From contig JADLZK010007261.1 of NCBI GenBank assembly GCA_015847255.1, forward strand, positions 531,002-595,001: a stretch of DNA of 64,000 nt, given 5' to 3'. Numbering within the stretch: the first letter of the stretch is position 1; each line of letters opens with the position of its first letter. Below are positions 1 to 12,018 of the stretch, piece after piece. The notes under the pieces were generated by a model. That model worked only from the letters and a program-made list of their open reading frames with translations. It made no database searches and was not told the DNA's origin. A program made the position numbers and the translations under genes. This DNA is from Hyparrhenia diplandra. Its lineage: Eukaryota; Streptophyta; Magnoliopsida; Poales; Poaceae.

Positions 1-762
1 TATATGGGGCTGTTTGCTAGAGTTCCACCAGCTCTAGATTCATCAAAAATAGCTCCACCCCACAGAAAAATTCCCAAACACTCAAAAATGCCCTTGCGTG
101 GATCTAAAGCTAGCTGTTGCATAGCTAAACAGTTTTCTAATAGATTTACGGTGAAGATGCTTGATGGTTAATCCCATATCCAAATTCACCTTAGTGCTGG
201 AGCTCTACCAAATAGGACCTATGTACCTTCTTCTGCCTTTCCATGTAATGGCTTGGTCGGAAAGACCATGCACAAGTCGGCTGGACTGGCTAACCTTTCA
301 ATTGGCATTTATACCACTCTAATGAGGGCGCCCAGGGTATGTATCTCCATCAGGTAGGAAAGGTTAAAGGGAAACGAATTAAGGGTGAGGGAGGATGCAG
401 CAACCTCCGCTGTGCACCACCTTTTGCTACCGTTGGAGAGGAGGAAGAAGGCGGAGAAGGAGCGGTCAACCCCATGTCGCCATGTGGATGGGACAAGGCT
501 AGCTAGTTATGTGCTGAAGAGATGTACCCTGTAATCGGAAATCCATGAGTAAACCTAACTGACATACCCATAACAATAGGAATCTTGATCATAAAAAATA
601 CCTAGCATATATCTTGGGTTTGAGCTGGTCAAGAATTCAAGATTATTATACATGTACGCTCCAACCGTAGATGGCTTCTATACCAAAAAATACTGGAAGA
701 TACACATGGACTGCATATCAGATACTGATTTCGTATATATAAAGGGCAACTGAACAACGTAC
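1..762. other. Non-coding; NLR intron and flank
   Basis: No coding segment is visible. If the exon at 763-1107 is spliced, this is its downstream intron on the minus strand. The part from about 540 to 690 resembles 54320-54480, inside the intron of the second NLR, so the two NLR copies share intron as well as exon sequence. In this copy the shared block lies about 80 bases from the exon; in the other it is about 3.1 kb away, because several MITE-like elements sit between. Confidence 0.6.
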
Positions 763-1107
763 CTCCTTTGTTGTGTTGGCAGATTGATGATGAAGCAGGG
801 CTTTGCATTTGAGACGGTGATAATCAATTGCATCCAGGACGTCTTGAGCATCGTAGAAAGCAGACTTGAGTTTCTTCACCCATCGTTCCAACTTCTTCTC
901 ATCATCAGGACTCACCCGAGCTGCCTCAAGCATCAGCTTCAGATGTTCGACTTTTTCCTCCAGATTCTGGAGATTTTTAGCCGATGAGCCAGCGACATCT
1001 TGAAGGTAGGACCAGCCTTTGCTGACGAGCTTGGACATGATTGGCGAGATGACCCAGCCTAGGATCTTGATGCTCCACCCTACAGCGGAGATCGTCACCG
1101 GATCCAT
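763..1107 (-). CDS. NLR coiled-coil (Rx N-terminal type) first exon, partial gene
   Basis: First exon of a CC-NB-ARC-LRR immune receptor, a cytoplasmic sensor family that activates defence. The start codon is at 1107 (protein begins MDPVTISAVGW). It reads 115 codons without a break and ends at a GAG|GTACGT donor, phase 0. The C-terminal half has the Rx_N-type run LERWVKKLKSAFYDAQDVLD and then a YHRLK segment, equivalent to the EDVID region of coiled-coil NLRs. NB-ARC and LRR exons would lie left of position 1, so whether the gene is complete is unknown. A paralogous exon at 57641-57995 carries two frameshifts, so this copy is the better preserved one. The alternative is an orphan exon left by segmental duplication. 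Confidence 0.75.
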
Positions 1108-1661
1108 GTTGGGAGCTCCCTCGATCAGATGTGCACTGAGAGTGTGAGACGGGGAGAAGGTATAGCTAGGTGGCTGGGCCTTCTTGGCTACATATGAGGA
1201 GGTTTCCTTGCAACAACACTGCTAAACACAGCTGCGGTCAGTCAAGAACGCGTAGGGGGTCACCAAACTATAGTTCATTCCTAGTCCACTCATGCGGCGA
1301 CCATCCCTCTGTCACCTTTGGAATCCCGGCCGGTTGGTCCCACTCCCCTCTAATCCAGCCGATAGATCGTTGTCGCTGGCACCGTCCAGCGTGAAAAGGA
1401 GCGATGCATCATGTTACCTATACAATATATAATACTGGAGCCCAATATACGTACTCTGAGTCTCTGATGATGATCGTGCGTGGGAAACTGAAAATCTAAT
1501 GCAGCAGTACACTTTATCACGTGATGCAAGGAAAAAGGGACACACAAGTTGCAATTGCTAGTTTTTGTAATGCTGCTTTCTACTCCCTAGCGCGTCAGGC
1601 TAACCATACTTTATATTATAGACACCAACAAACACATGGTGCATCAGGCCAACCATACTTA
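1108..1661. other. 5' flank of the NLR exon
   Basis: No gene recognised. The first 100 bases (about 1110-1200) match the region upstream of the paralogous exon at 57995, with shared words such as GAGACGGG, TATAGCT and GGAGGTTTCCTTGCAAC, so they are probably 5' leader or promoter. The short reading frames here have no family resemblance. Confidence 0.45.
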
Positions 1662-1796
1662 GGCGGTGTTTGGTAAGACTATCAAGGGAGCTTATACAAA
1701 CTTTTTTAATAAAAAATCCCCCAAAAAAGTCTGCCATGTTTGGTTTCATAGGGATTTTAGGGACCTTTTTAATCCCAACATAAACCAAACACCTCC
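1662..1796. mobile_element. Short MITE with GGCGGTGTTTGG termini
   Basis: A 135-bp element bounded by GGCGGTGTTTGG and CCAAACACCTCC, inverted with one mismatch. The interior is AT-rich and non-coding. Flanks read TTA and TTT, so a target duplication is not certain. Superfamily (PIF/Harbinger or hAT) not decided. Confidence 0.5.
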
Positions 1797-3969
1797 TTTG
1801 TACAACACACAGGAAGGATCCAGAAAAAAATGATAGAAGGGGCTTCACTATATAGAATAACAGAGGTGAGAATTCCATTCTATACTTGTTCTGAGACGGC
1901 ATGGGCATCAAACCATAACAGAATAGCAAATTACAGGAAATGATGAAAATATGTACCTATATTACTTTGTCTGAAGCTTCCTTGCTTCTTCTTCGCTTCT
2001 TCCTGAACGTTAGAATGAGGCACCCTCTAATGGCTGCACACGGCATCGCTCGCGCGGACGCGCCAGCAACACCTCGCCCGCGCATGGGAACAAGGCTACA
2101 CCGGCGCTCTGAGCACACGCCACGCCGGTCGCGAGTCCCTCCGACACCCCGAACTTCCCAGCGCCTACTCGCCACCGGCCGCCGGCAGCCCGCCGCCGCA
2201 CTCACTTCACACACTCAGAAATCAGGATGGAGTGAGTTGGGGAATAGTTGGGGAAATAGATGGAGTTGGGAGGTGGCTAGTTGGGCTACTCATGGGCCGC
2301 TCTATCACATCTTCGAAACCCAGTATCATTTGCCGTTGGCCCAGAATTGAGTAGTTTCATCGCTGAACGCTAGTCAGCCCTTCTACCTCTGATGAATGAA
2401 GCAATGCATTTTTTTTCCTTCGAGAAACATCAATTTTGTTCATTACATAAAATAAACATTTAAGGAAACAAAAAAACAGTGGCCAGCAGTTGCACTCTTG
2501 CGAGGTAACAGAAAATGCTACCATTCAACTACATGCGCACATGCTTTCTGCAGCGTTTATCCAAACAAGTTGACAAAAACTATGACTGCTCTGCGGAAAA
2601 GCAGCATTTGGTGACCTTGCTCTGTTTTTGTTCTCATGAACCCTCTGCTTTCAAGCACTGCAGGAAGCATTGGAACCATTCCCTTTGGCTCAGCGTGGAT
2701 GTTTTCTTTTCTCGAAAAGTAAGGATTACTCGCTGTTCCAAATGAAAAGACACCGTCCATTCCTGTGTTCCACGCAGCTACACTGAATAAAACTATAGGA
2801 ACTCCATTTTTCATATGCTTTTCCTGTGAATCAAACAGGCTCTGAAGGGGGGATACTAAAAATGCAGAGTAACACCTATGACTTTTGAGAACTGTATCAG
2901 GCAACTACTTCCCAGTACTGTACTATACTCCATTTATGATATTACTATGCGCATACCCAGATGTTGTCTATAGGCAATTTCTTCATCAAAGCCGTCACAA
3001 GTTTAACACTCAATAGTCAAACTCAAATATGAAGTTGGCCTAACAAAAGTGTCCTGATCTGCAGTAGTGCAGTTTCAGCTTTACTTGTCTATATGACAAT
3101 TCTTTTTAAACTAACTAAACTCTAAAAGTGTGTAGTCAACTTGTACATATTTTGCAAGCCATGGATTAGTTACACACTCAACAAAACTCCGTGTGTGAAC
3201 TAAAATGACTACCAGGACAGCAAAGCAAAACACATACAACAAAAAGGATGTTTCACAATGAACATGCTATAAGAAGATATTTTAGAATTTTCAACCAAAC
3301 ATGATGCATAAAATACAACAGAGCCATTACATGATGTATTAAGCACTAACCCAACTAGGGCAGAGTGTAACCACTCTGTTAATAATTACTATATCCTATG
3401 TGCTGCAGAAAAGTGTTGAAAATTAAATATAGAGCAAGTAAACCTAGTTAATGCCACCCCTGAAATATTTCATTAAAAGTAAATCTCAACAACAGGGTAA
3501 AGAGAGACCACAAACTCCGGCTATTAAATATTCATCCCAACGAACAGAGCAAGTCAAAAATTGAAGATTTTAGACTCATGTCAAGATTCATACAGACAAG
3601 GAATTGTTTTTTTTTTTTTAAAAAAAAAGCAATTTCAACAATGCAGATCAAAGGCACCAAACATATAGAGTACTGACTATATCACTGAATATTACTGCAT
3701 TAATTAAAGAAAACAAGTTTCTTGCTAACTAGACAGTCACATAGGTACTGATAGTTACCGTAGACACTGAATACACTACTGAAGATGACACTTAATACTG
3801 CTTCATATAAAGCAGATAAGTATCTTGCCAACTAGACATAGGTACAGATAGCAACAGTTAACAGACCTGCAACATGAAACCGAACTACTAGAACATAATC
3901 TTCATCCTTCCCTCACAACACGTCTCCACAAAAGCCCATCTTATCACAAGGGAGACATCAGGGCCATGG
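1797..3969. other. Duplicated non-coding flank of the F-box array
   Basis: No gene. A GC-rich patch at about 2030-2200 recurs in shortened form at about 23785-23865. The stretch from about 2840 to 3960 recurs around 4850-5250, 23870-24420 and 45450-45950, with shared words such as AAAAATGCAGAGTAA and GATGTTTCACAAT. These are the 3' flanks of F-box genes carried by segmental duplication. About 2309-2334 also recurs at 59051-59078. Confidence 0.55.
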
Positions 3970-4404
3970 TCACCTAGTAAAGAATCGGGAACAGGCTCTA
4001 CCCAATATTACCTTGCACATTTGCCAGCAGCTCACTCTTTCCATCCCTTCCATGTTATCGAATCCAGTGCCACTTCTCAAGACATTGTCGCTTGCAGCTG
4101 CTAAGCCTGACTCTGAAGTAACGAGTTCCATCCCATTCATGCCACACGGTTCAGTAGGTATTCTAAAGACACGCTTTCTTGAAGCCGCTAATCCTGACTC
4201 TATAGTAGTGATTCTTTTTAGAAGAGAGTTCCTCTCATCATCAAGTAAGAAGGAATCTTTCTCTACAAAATTCGAGTTGCCATCATTAATCAATTTTTCT
4301 TTGAATGATTGTAACGCTGTGAAAAGGATTGGGGAAGCTTCTTCTGTCCACATGGGACCATCACTATCATAAATGTTTCCTGTAACTCCGGCTTCCGAAT
4401 CCTC
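3970..4404 (-). pseudogene. F-box gene A: orphan C-terminal exon
   Basis: Final exon of the F-box family present as copies B, C, D and E in this window. It starts after a TGTCACAG acceptor and reads EDSEAGVTGNIYDSDGPMWT, then the family core FTALQSFKEKLI and FLLDDERNSLLKRI, predicted helical and coiled-coil-like. It ends with a CWQMCKVILGRACSRFFTR tail before a stop. Relative to B, C and D it contains a second SGLAAA-type repeat (residues about 105-115). The intron sequence upstream resembles that of gene B, but no F-box exon follows before homology ends at about 4640, so this is a 3' fragment. The function of this C-terminal exon is unknown. Confidence 0.65.
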
Positions 4405-6465
4405 CTGTGACATAAAGAGGAATCATATAAGTACTATAAGATTTTGATAGAAAAAAAAATGTGGCAACCAGCTTGGCAATAGATTCTAGTGATACAATTC
4501 AATTTATTTAGCTTTTACATAACCAATGGAACTGAAATAAGATAAAATACCCTTGAATACAGCTCAGCCATCCTATATTGGTTAGAATTAGAGAGTAATA
4601 AGTGGACTAAGAATTCCAGCCTGCGATCGGCCACAAGTTACTGTAGCCCTGACGTTTATAACACTGTACTAAATAACAAGGTGAAGAAAAGCTGCTGCAT
4701 CATTTCCATACTCAAGTTGATATCAGAAAAAAGTTAGATACCATAGTCATCAGTTGATATAGTAGATACCAAGCTGCAGTCTGTGAAACCGGTACCTGAA
4801 CATAGAAGAACAGAGTACTGTGAACAACTATGCCAACTCTTTGAAGGGGGAATGCTAAAAATGCAGAGTAATATTTATGAGGGCTGTGTTAGGCAACTAC
4901 TTTTGTTAGATACCATACTAAAGTATCCTTTGCAGCGTTGCACAGTTTCAGCAAAGGACACTTTTGTTAGGCCAAACTGAAACTGAAGTTGTGAACACAG
5001 TCTATATGATGACGAACAAAACTCCTGCGTGTGAACTAAAATGACTACCGGAACAGCACAGCAAAACACATACAACAAAAAGGATGTTTCACAATAGACA
5101 TGATATTAGAAGATATAGTAGGTTTTTCAACCAAACATGATGCATAACATACAACAGAGCCATTACATGGTGTATAAAGCGCTAACCCACTAGGGCAGAG
5201 TGCAACCACTCTGTTAATTACGATACGGTATGTACTGCATAAAAGTGGTGAAAATAAAAGAAACTCTAATAAAAGAGTTTTAAAAAACTTGACAACTGGG
5301 GAAAGCCTCCCCTGGGATTTTCATTAAGAACAAATCTCAACCACAGTCAAGAAAAGCCCACAAAGCCCAGCTATTGAATAACACAGTGAATGACCTTTTT
5401 TTGTGAAAAATGGAGAGTAGAACACTCAACCTAGTCTGACACACAACACAGCTCATTGTGTTCTTATCATATCTAGCTACTGTTTTGTGATGATAAGGTG
5501 GTATAATGACATTTGACATGCCTTCTGAGGGATACAACCATCCCGTGGCTCATTGTGTTCAGACGGTCGTTTCGGCGTTCGGAGGCGTTTCGCCGACGTT
5601 CCGTCTAGGCCGTTTTCAACGTTTTTTTTCCGACTTTGACCGTCTAGACAGGAAAACCGTTTAACTACCCGATTAGGCCCTAAACTCCACAGTACCTTCG
5701 TTTACCGTCTAAACGTGTTTAGATGGCCGTGTATTCCGTTTAGGATAACGTGGAGCTCATTACAGGAAAAAATTAAAATGCACCAAAACATTCAGTAAAA
5801 GTGATCACGAATCATGTATCTTAATAAAGTTATCCAGATAAAGATTAAAAAAATAGGTTCATTAATTAATTTTCTAGTGCGACTGAACTTAGTAAACAAG
5901 GCTCTTCACAAGGTGGCAAAGAAGAAACATTATTTAACGAAGTAAGAACAAAACAAGTCACAATTGAAGATTTACCAAGATTCACATACACAAGGAATTG
6001 TTTGAAAAAGGCAACCAACTTTAAGCTATATATAAAATGTGCCAATTGAGTTACTAATGTATCATTTCAGTTTGTTCAAGGCTTGGTGCATTGCAAATTT
6101 TCAAGTTTCCAACCACCATGCATCTGGTTTAAGAGATTTATATTTATTAGCTATGCAGACACTAGGACAGTAGGACCATATGGTTTAAGTCACATATATG
6201 GTAATGGAAAAGAAAAAACTAATGTCAATATATGAAGGGCTAACCCACACTCAACATATGCGATTCTGCCAAAGAACATTTTGAAACAACAAACAGAGTA
6301 CCAAGAGTTTATCAAGCAGCCACGCTACATATATGAACATAATAATTGAATTTCATTTGTTAGTCCAGCATTAAAATTACTTTGTGCTATTCAACACTCA
6401 ACAGACCAACTATAGGTAAAGAACTACGCTTTTGGTATACTTGCAATGTAAATGCATGCTATTAC
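4405..6465. other. Intron remnant and duplicated flank
   Basis: About 4405-4640 matches the intron of gene B (7340-7690). About 4840-5260 repeats the 2860-3380 type flank. About 5815-6100 resembles 46900-47130. No coding segment is supported apart from a MITE-like insertion at 5555-5754. Confidence 0.5.
5555..5754. mobile_element. hAT-like MITE
   Basis: A 200-bp CG-rich insertion between two copies of GCTCATT (5548-5554 and 5755-5761), consistent with a 7-8 bp hAT target duplication. Subterminal words related to GTCTAAACG and CCGTTTAG recur in both orientations. The terminal inverted repeat itself is weak, so the boundaries rest mainly on the flanking repeat. Confidence 0.5.
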
Positions 6466-6595
6466 CTGGAGCATATAGACTCTTCAATGGATGCACAGTC
6501 CTGCACTGGCTAAGAGGACTGGTTTCAATTTCGAACTGCATCGACTCAAGATGGACCATGAACATGCCGCTATATGTCGACACAAATATCAGATA
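6466..6595 (-). pseudogene. F-box (gene F type) C-terminal exon remnant
   Basis: The minus strand reads VSTYSGMFMVHLESMQFE and later a KSLYAPG end at an AG|GTAAT donor. This parallels 47236-47476, which reads VSTNRGVFMVDLESMQFE and ends RYAQG before its donor. In related grass F-box proteins this is the last conserved block of the F-box-associated domain. No upstream exon of this subfamily is adjacent, and the piece is too short to act alone. Confidence 0.55.
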
Positions 6596-7043
6596 TTCAG
6601 ATTATCAAAGACCAAACATATACAGTACTGATGATATCACTGAATATTACTGCATTAAAGATAAGTTTCTTCCCAACAAGACAGTCACATAGCTACTGAT
6701 AGTTACCGTAGTTACACTGAATGCACTACTGACGATGATACTTAATACAGCTGCATATAAAGCAGATAAGTATCTTGCCAACTAGATATAGGTACAGATA
6801 GCAACAGTTAATAGACCTAGAATATGAAACCAAACTACTAGCACATAATCTTCATCCTTCCCTTACAACACGTCTCAACAAAAGCCCATCTTATCACAAG
6901 GGAGACACCAGGGCCATGGTCACCTAGTAAAGAATCGGGAACAAGCTCTACCCAACATTACCTTGCACATTTGCCAGTAGCTCTCTTTCCATCCCTTCCA
7001 TGTTATCGAATTCAGTGCCACTTCCCAAGACATGGTCTCTTGC
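6596..7043. other. Duplicated 3' flank of gene B
   Basis: Non-coding; near copy of 3660-3990 (shared words GTTACCGTAG, CACGTCTC and AGGGAGACA). It contains the out-of-frame remainder of the terminal exon of gene B (about 6960-7040), which is still recognisable by comparison with copy A. Confidence 0.5.
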
Positions 7044-7337
7044 TCACTCTGAAGTAACGAGTTCCATCCCATTCATGCCATACGGTTCAGTAGGTATTCT
7101 CAAGACACCCTTTCTTGCAGCTGCTAATCCTGACTCTAAAGTAGTGATTCTTTTTAGAAGAGAGTTCCTCTCATCATCAAGTAAGAAGGAATCTTTCTCT
7201 GCGAAATTCAAGTTGCCATCAATCATTTTTTCTTTGAATGATTGTAACGCTGTGAAAAGGACTGGGGAAGCTTCTTCTGTGCCCATGGGACCATCACTTT
7301 CATAAATGTTTCCTGTAACTCTGGCTTCCGAATCCTC
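7044..7337 (-). pseudogene. F-box gene B, terminal exon
   Basis: It starts after a TGTCACAG acceptor (EDSEARVTGNIYESDGPMGT) and contains the family core FTALQSFKEKMI and FLLDDERNSLLKRI. Reading stops at LVTSE because of a deletion relative to copy A, where the frame continues about 45 residues further. It joins the F-box exon of gene B (7914-8123 and 18340-19167) across a 576-base intron. That intron contains a tandem duplication of about 140 bases (about 7366-7506 and 7507-7645). Confidence 0.65.
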
Positions 7338-7365
7338 CTGTGACATAAAGAGGACTCATATAAGT

Positions 7366-7645
7366 ACTATCAGATTTTGATAGAAAAAAAAATTGTGACA
7401 ACAAGCTTGGCAATAGATTCTAGTGATACAAGTCAATTTATTTAGCTTTTACATAAGCACTGAAACTGAAATAAGATAAAATACCCTTGAATACAGCTCA
7501 GCCATATATCAGATTTTGATAAAAAAAAAAAAAAATTGTGGCAACCAGCTTGGCAATAGATTCTAGTGATACAATATTTAGCTTTTACATAAGCAATGAA
7601 ACTGAAATAAGATAGAATACCCTTGAATATAGCTCAGCCATCCCA
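7366..7645. repeat. Tandem duplication inside the gene B intron
   Basis: Two adjacent copies of about 140 bases share TCAGATTTTGATA, a poly-A run, CAACAAGCTTGG / CAACCAGCTTGG and ACCCTTGAATA. Copy A carries a single unit at about 4430-4590, so the duplication is private to gene B. Confidence 0.65.
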
Positions 7646-7913
7646 TAGTGGTTAGAATTAGAGAGTAAGTGGACTAAGAATTCCAGCCTCAGATATAGTC
7701 AGTATAGCATTTCAAATCCTTTTAGTATCAAGTAACATAGACCACCGACCAAGCTAACATATACAGCCCGCAATGGAGCTCCCCTACTTACTATAAGTTC
7801 ATTCATGTTAATTCATCTAAACCTGAAAGTCGCCGGCAGAATTCCACAACAATATGGTAACCTAATACTTCCATGGGAATATGTGATGCAAACTGCTATA
7901 ATTGAGGCTCACC

Positions 7914-8123
7914 TTGCCATGTATCAAAGAAGACGGCCAGCTAACCATGAGGTAGGGACAAACAAAGCAGCAGGTACGGTGTCTTTCCGTATGGAGCAAA
8001 TTCACCTCAGCTGTTTCTAGGTTGAAGGATAGAAACCACTCAGGAGAGTGAGGGTCCCGGAACCGATTGTTGTTAATAATTAGAGATAGGTACACAAAGC
8101 CATTGATAACAGCCTTAGGCGGG
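7914..8123 (-). pseudogene. F-box gene B, 3' part of exon 1 (left of the retrotransposon)
   Basis: The minus strand reads AVINGFVYLSLIINNNRF, HSPEWFLSFNLETAEVNLLH and LMVSWPSSLIHGK, ending at an AAG|GTGAGC donor. Copies C and D show the same segments directly after ...ITKCS / ITECS EEADV. In gene B that upstream part lies 10.2 kb away at 18340, because the retrotransposon at 8124-18339 separates the two. The break falls between the ADV and AVING segments. Confidence 0.75.
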
Positions 8124-11100
8124 CGTAAACCCGGTGTTAATTATCATTAAGCAATGGATTTGGCCAAAGACAAGTGTATTAGTTCATGGTCACGTCGTCG
8201 GTCGAAGAAACGCGAAAAGAATCGATTTAGGAAACTATTCCCCCAGTCTGAAACCCCGATTTCTAAACCCTAGTTTGTCCCCTTTTATTTATTTCAAAAT
8301 TTATCAAGTTTTTGAGGGTGGTCACAAAAAGTGAAAAGGTAGAGTTTTCAAAATAGAGCAAAGTTGGTATTTTGAGTTTTCAAAGTTTAGTTCAAAATTT
8401 TGAAGCAATTTTGAATTTTATCAAAACCCTAATTGCCCCTTTTCTATATTCCAAAATTTAAGCAAAATTTGAGAAAACTTCCAAAAACTAGTTTGTAGAT
8501 CTTGTTGAGAGGAACAAAAGTCATGTACAAAGTTTTTTTCAAGTTGTTACATGATTTTAAAAGTAATTTTGAATTCAAATTTCAAAAAGTTGAAGCTGCT
8601 TTTCAAAAAAGTCATATTTCTAGGCAGATTTTGAAAATGGTCCAATTATGAAATTTGTAGATCTTTGAAAAATTAAGGGGGATTACTTTTGGAAATTTTT
8701 GAGTTTAGTTCAAATTTTGAGAGTAATTTGCAAAATTCAAGTTGAAAGGGAAGGTCAAACTCGGGACTTGGAATTTTTGTAAGTCCGAAATCGGCGTGCG
8801 GGAATCGGCGTCTCACGTTCTCGAGATTTTGTTAAGCAACTTGAGTTGGACCAAAAATACGGATTTGAGTTTATGCTTTGAGGACCAACATATCAAAAGT
8901 TGAGATCGATCGGATTTGATTTGACAAGGTTTTGACAACAGTTTTTAATCATTGTTGCCGTTGACAATGCCATCTTTGGAGATCATTATCTTTTAATGCT
9001 AATGATCATGGGCCTTTTATGAAAATTGTAGATTGATTAGAGATTATCATTTTTTGTTTATGGCCCATCTCCAACCCGCCCGTAAATAGCCCAAAATGGT
9101 GCCACAACCACCCACGTTTACATGTGTCATTTGTTTGATGAAATGCCTCAATGGAACTCGCGTCGGGGGACGTGTCACACGCGGCGGGGCGCGCCGACCG
9201 CCATTGGCGCCCCGCCCTCCCTCCGTGCGGCGCGGCGCTCGCCAGAGCTGCGGAGAAACGCTTCTCCCGGTCCCGCTCTGCGCCGGGCGCGCCGGGCGCC
9301 ATATGGACGGCTGTCCGAGTCCCTGGCCGCCATCGTTTCTTTCCCATCCCAGCCGCCACCAGCATGCTGACGCCCCGCGCCGCCGCGCGGGCCGCCGCCG
9401 CCCCTGGGTCGCCTGTGGGCAGTGGGCTGCCTGGGGGCGCGGGCGCTGCTCGACGCCGCCTTTGGCTCTTGATTGCCGTCATCGGCCGACGACCCGTGGT
9501 TGCCGCCTTCACGCCGGCTTCCGCTTCAACGAAGAAAGAAGAAGAGAAAGAGAAAAAGAAATAGAAGAGGGACCTGTTTGTAAAATCAGAAAAACTCGTG
9601 GAGCTAGGTGAGAAGTCTTGTGACTCATGTGAATAGTACTTTGTACCTATTTGTAATTTCATGAAAGTTCGTGGTCTTTTATGCAAATTAGCCAAACCAA
9701 AAAAGCATTAGCAAAGCGCGTGCTCTGGGCCGGACGGTGCCGTTGGGCCGGCCTGCCAAGAAATGCGATGTCGGGCCGAGTTAAAGGCCCGAATGTCTTT
9801 TTCTTTTTAGTAAACGTTTTACTATTTCTTTTATGTTTGAATAGTGTGCATTTTTTGTTATTTTCATATAAATTCAAATAGAGCTTCTAAAATTCTGAAA
9901 TTTTTGTGTAGCCTTCCCATGAGTATGTCTATCCATGAAAAATTTGAAACTTGAATTTTAAATACTTTTGGCATGATTTAAAAATACAAAATTTAATTGA
10001 AAAATGCATCTTCCTTGATTTTTAATAATTATTTTATTTATCCAAAAATCATGAAAATTATTTTGGTACTGTTTTATGACCTGACCTACTTGTACAAAAT
10101 TTTTGAGCCTGTTTTGAGAAAGTTAAAATTTTTATTATTTTATGCCCTATCATTTTATGTGTAAAACAACTTGTTAAATGCTTTCCAACTTAGGGTTTTG
10201 GGTAGATTTTGGATTGTTTTGTGAACCCTAAACCACACCACTATCAGATGGTCCTTGAGAACTCCTTAGGCAATGGTGATGATATCTTGTAGAGTAGTTG
10301 CCAAGTTGGTTTTGTTGGGTTGCAACTTTATCGTGAAGAAAAGTTGTACTCTCGTTGTTTATCATTTCATGCATACATCGAGCATCATGTTTACCATTCC
10401 ATCATGCTAAAGCATGCATCATTATCCACGTGTAGAGTATACGAGAGTGAGTCGGATCGTGTTGATGGAGCCTTGGAGAAGGCGTTGAGTCGGCTCACGA
10501 TGATCAAGTTTGGGGAGAAGATCCGTCCGTCGACAAGGATGCCATCAAGTTTGACTTCGACAACTTTTCTACGGAATCGACTTTTTCCCTCGCAACACGG
10601 GCAAGCCCCGGTTCATTTAAACAATTCCTTATGTTTTACAAAGCTTTTTATCACCTTTGCTTTATGCTTTGCATTAGGTGATAGGAGTTGAGTGACAACC
10701 TAATTGATGCATTACCATTCCTTGTTATTTCAATACCTACCTTGATAGCCGTTTTTGGTAAAATGCTAGAACGCAGCTTAGCCCCGCTATATTAGTTAAA
10801 CTTTTGAGTCAAAATGTGACAAGTCCCTTTATATAGCCCGAAGAGGCATTTGTTGAGAAAGGATGATATATTATGGAACCATCTTTGGGATATGGTTTTG
10901 AATTTGAGACCGGTCGGGTAATTTGCATTGAGAATGGAGTCTATTAGTAGTATTTCCGGCTTGTCGATTAAGGACCGCGGCGTTGTAAGTAATGTGCACC
11001 GAGACTATGGAACGCAATTTGCGCCTCGAGGTCGTTGGACCAATGGCACGTCTGTCATGGGTGTTACCCCATCGCGGTCGACCCTAGTTACTCGACGCAT

Positions 11101-12002
11101 ACTCGGTAAGCCCGATCTTGGGGGTGTCAAATCGAAACGCATAACCGCCAAGACCGGGAGTGGAGAGATGGCGGGAGTACATGTTACCCTCGTGGGTTAA
11201 AGTCCCGGATTGGAGGTGTACGGTATTTCGGGTGGCGTGAGGACGCGGTTCCGTTTTAAGTATCCGGGGAAAGGGTTGATATATGCAAGCTTAAGTGCTA
11301 CATATGTCGTGGTGGAAAGAACTCCCAATTTGGGTTAATCGATTTCAAATCGCCGTGCTTCTCGGATATGGAGACTTGGTTTCCCACTTACATCGTAGCT
11401 TAATTATGGAACATTGAAGAGATGGAATAAGTGATGGAACTTCTACAAGTGTATGCTATAGTATAAGATCACCTAGAGTAGGTGAGATACCAAATTGAGA
11501 TTAAAATGTGGAAAGTAAGGATTCACTACTAGTAAGCTTTTTACGCAAAAAAGAGTCCTTGATTCTTGCTAAGAGCCTTACCTTGAATCCTATTAGTGGC
11601 ATTCCCGAAGTCTTCTCCTATTTTCTTTAGTCGGGTAAGTCTTGTTGAGTACTCCGCACTTTCGGGGTTTGTTAACCCCCTGCAGTCTTGACTCGTCTTT
11701 GTTTAACCAAGGTTATGTCGGTGGGCTCGACATGATCCGGGTGTCTTCTAGTTCTACCTAGCTTCCGCAATTAAGTTAAGTTTACTCAAGTGTAACTTAT
11801 TCGTTATTTGTAAAGTTAATATTATTATTCTCCGCACTCGATCTATATTTTTGTAACAAATGTTGTAATGTTGTAGCTACTCCTTTGTTGATCCTGGTAT
11901 GAGATTTCAAGCGGGGGCTTCTTAAGTTATCGGGTGTATATGCGTGGCCGAGGTCTTTGGGGCAATGACAAAAGTGGTGGGTCCAGTAATTAGGAGGTTA
12001 CA
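8124..12002 (+). repeat. 5' LTR
   Basis: Collinear with 14462-18339 over its whole length. The first bases are degraded compared with the other LTR, so its start is set by alignment. It contains a GC-rich island at about 9140-9520 and a purine stretch at about 9530-9570 that are also in the other copy. AT-rich parts (for example 9880-10480) are nearly identical to the 3' LTR, whereas CG-containing words differ by indels and substitutions. Confidence 0.85.
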
Positions 12003-12007
12003 TACAG

Positions 12008-12018
12008 TGGTATCGAGC
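12008..12018 (+). promoter_or_regulatory. Primer-binding site, initiator-Met type
   Basis: TGGTATCGAGC, six bases after the end of the 5' LTR. It matches the usual plant TGGTATCAGAGC site except for one missing A. The gap lies beside a CG, the context in which the two LTRs also disagree. Confidence 0.65.

Noticed and set aside
9006..9695. Open frame of 229 codons on the minus strand
   Set aside because: It lies wholly inside the 5' LTR, spans its GC-rich island and has no domain. The 3' LTR copy breaks the same frame.
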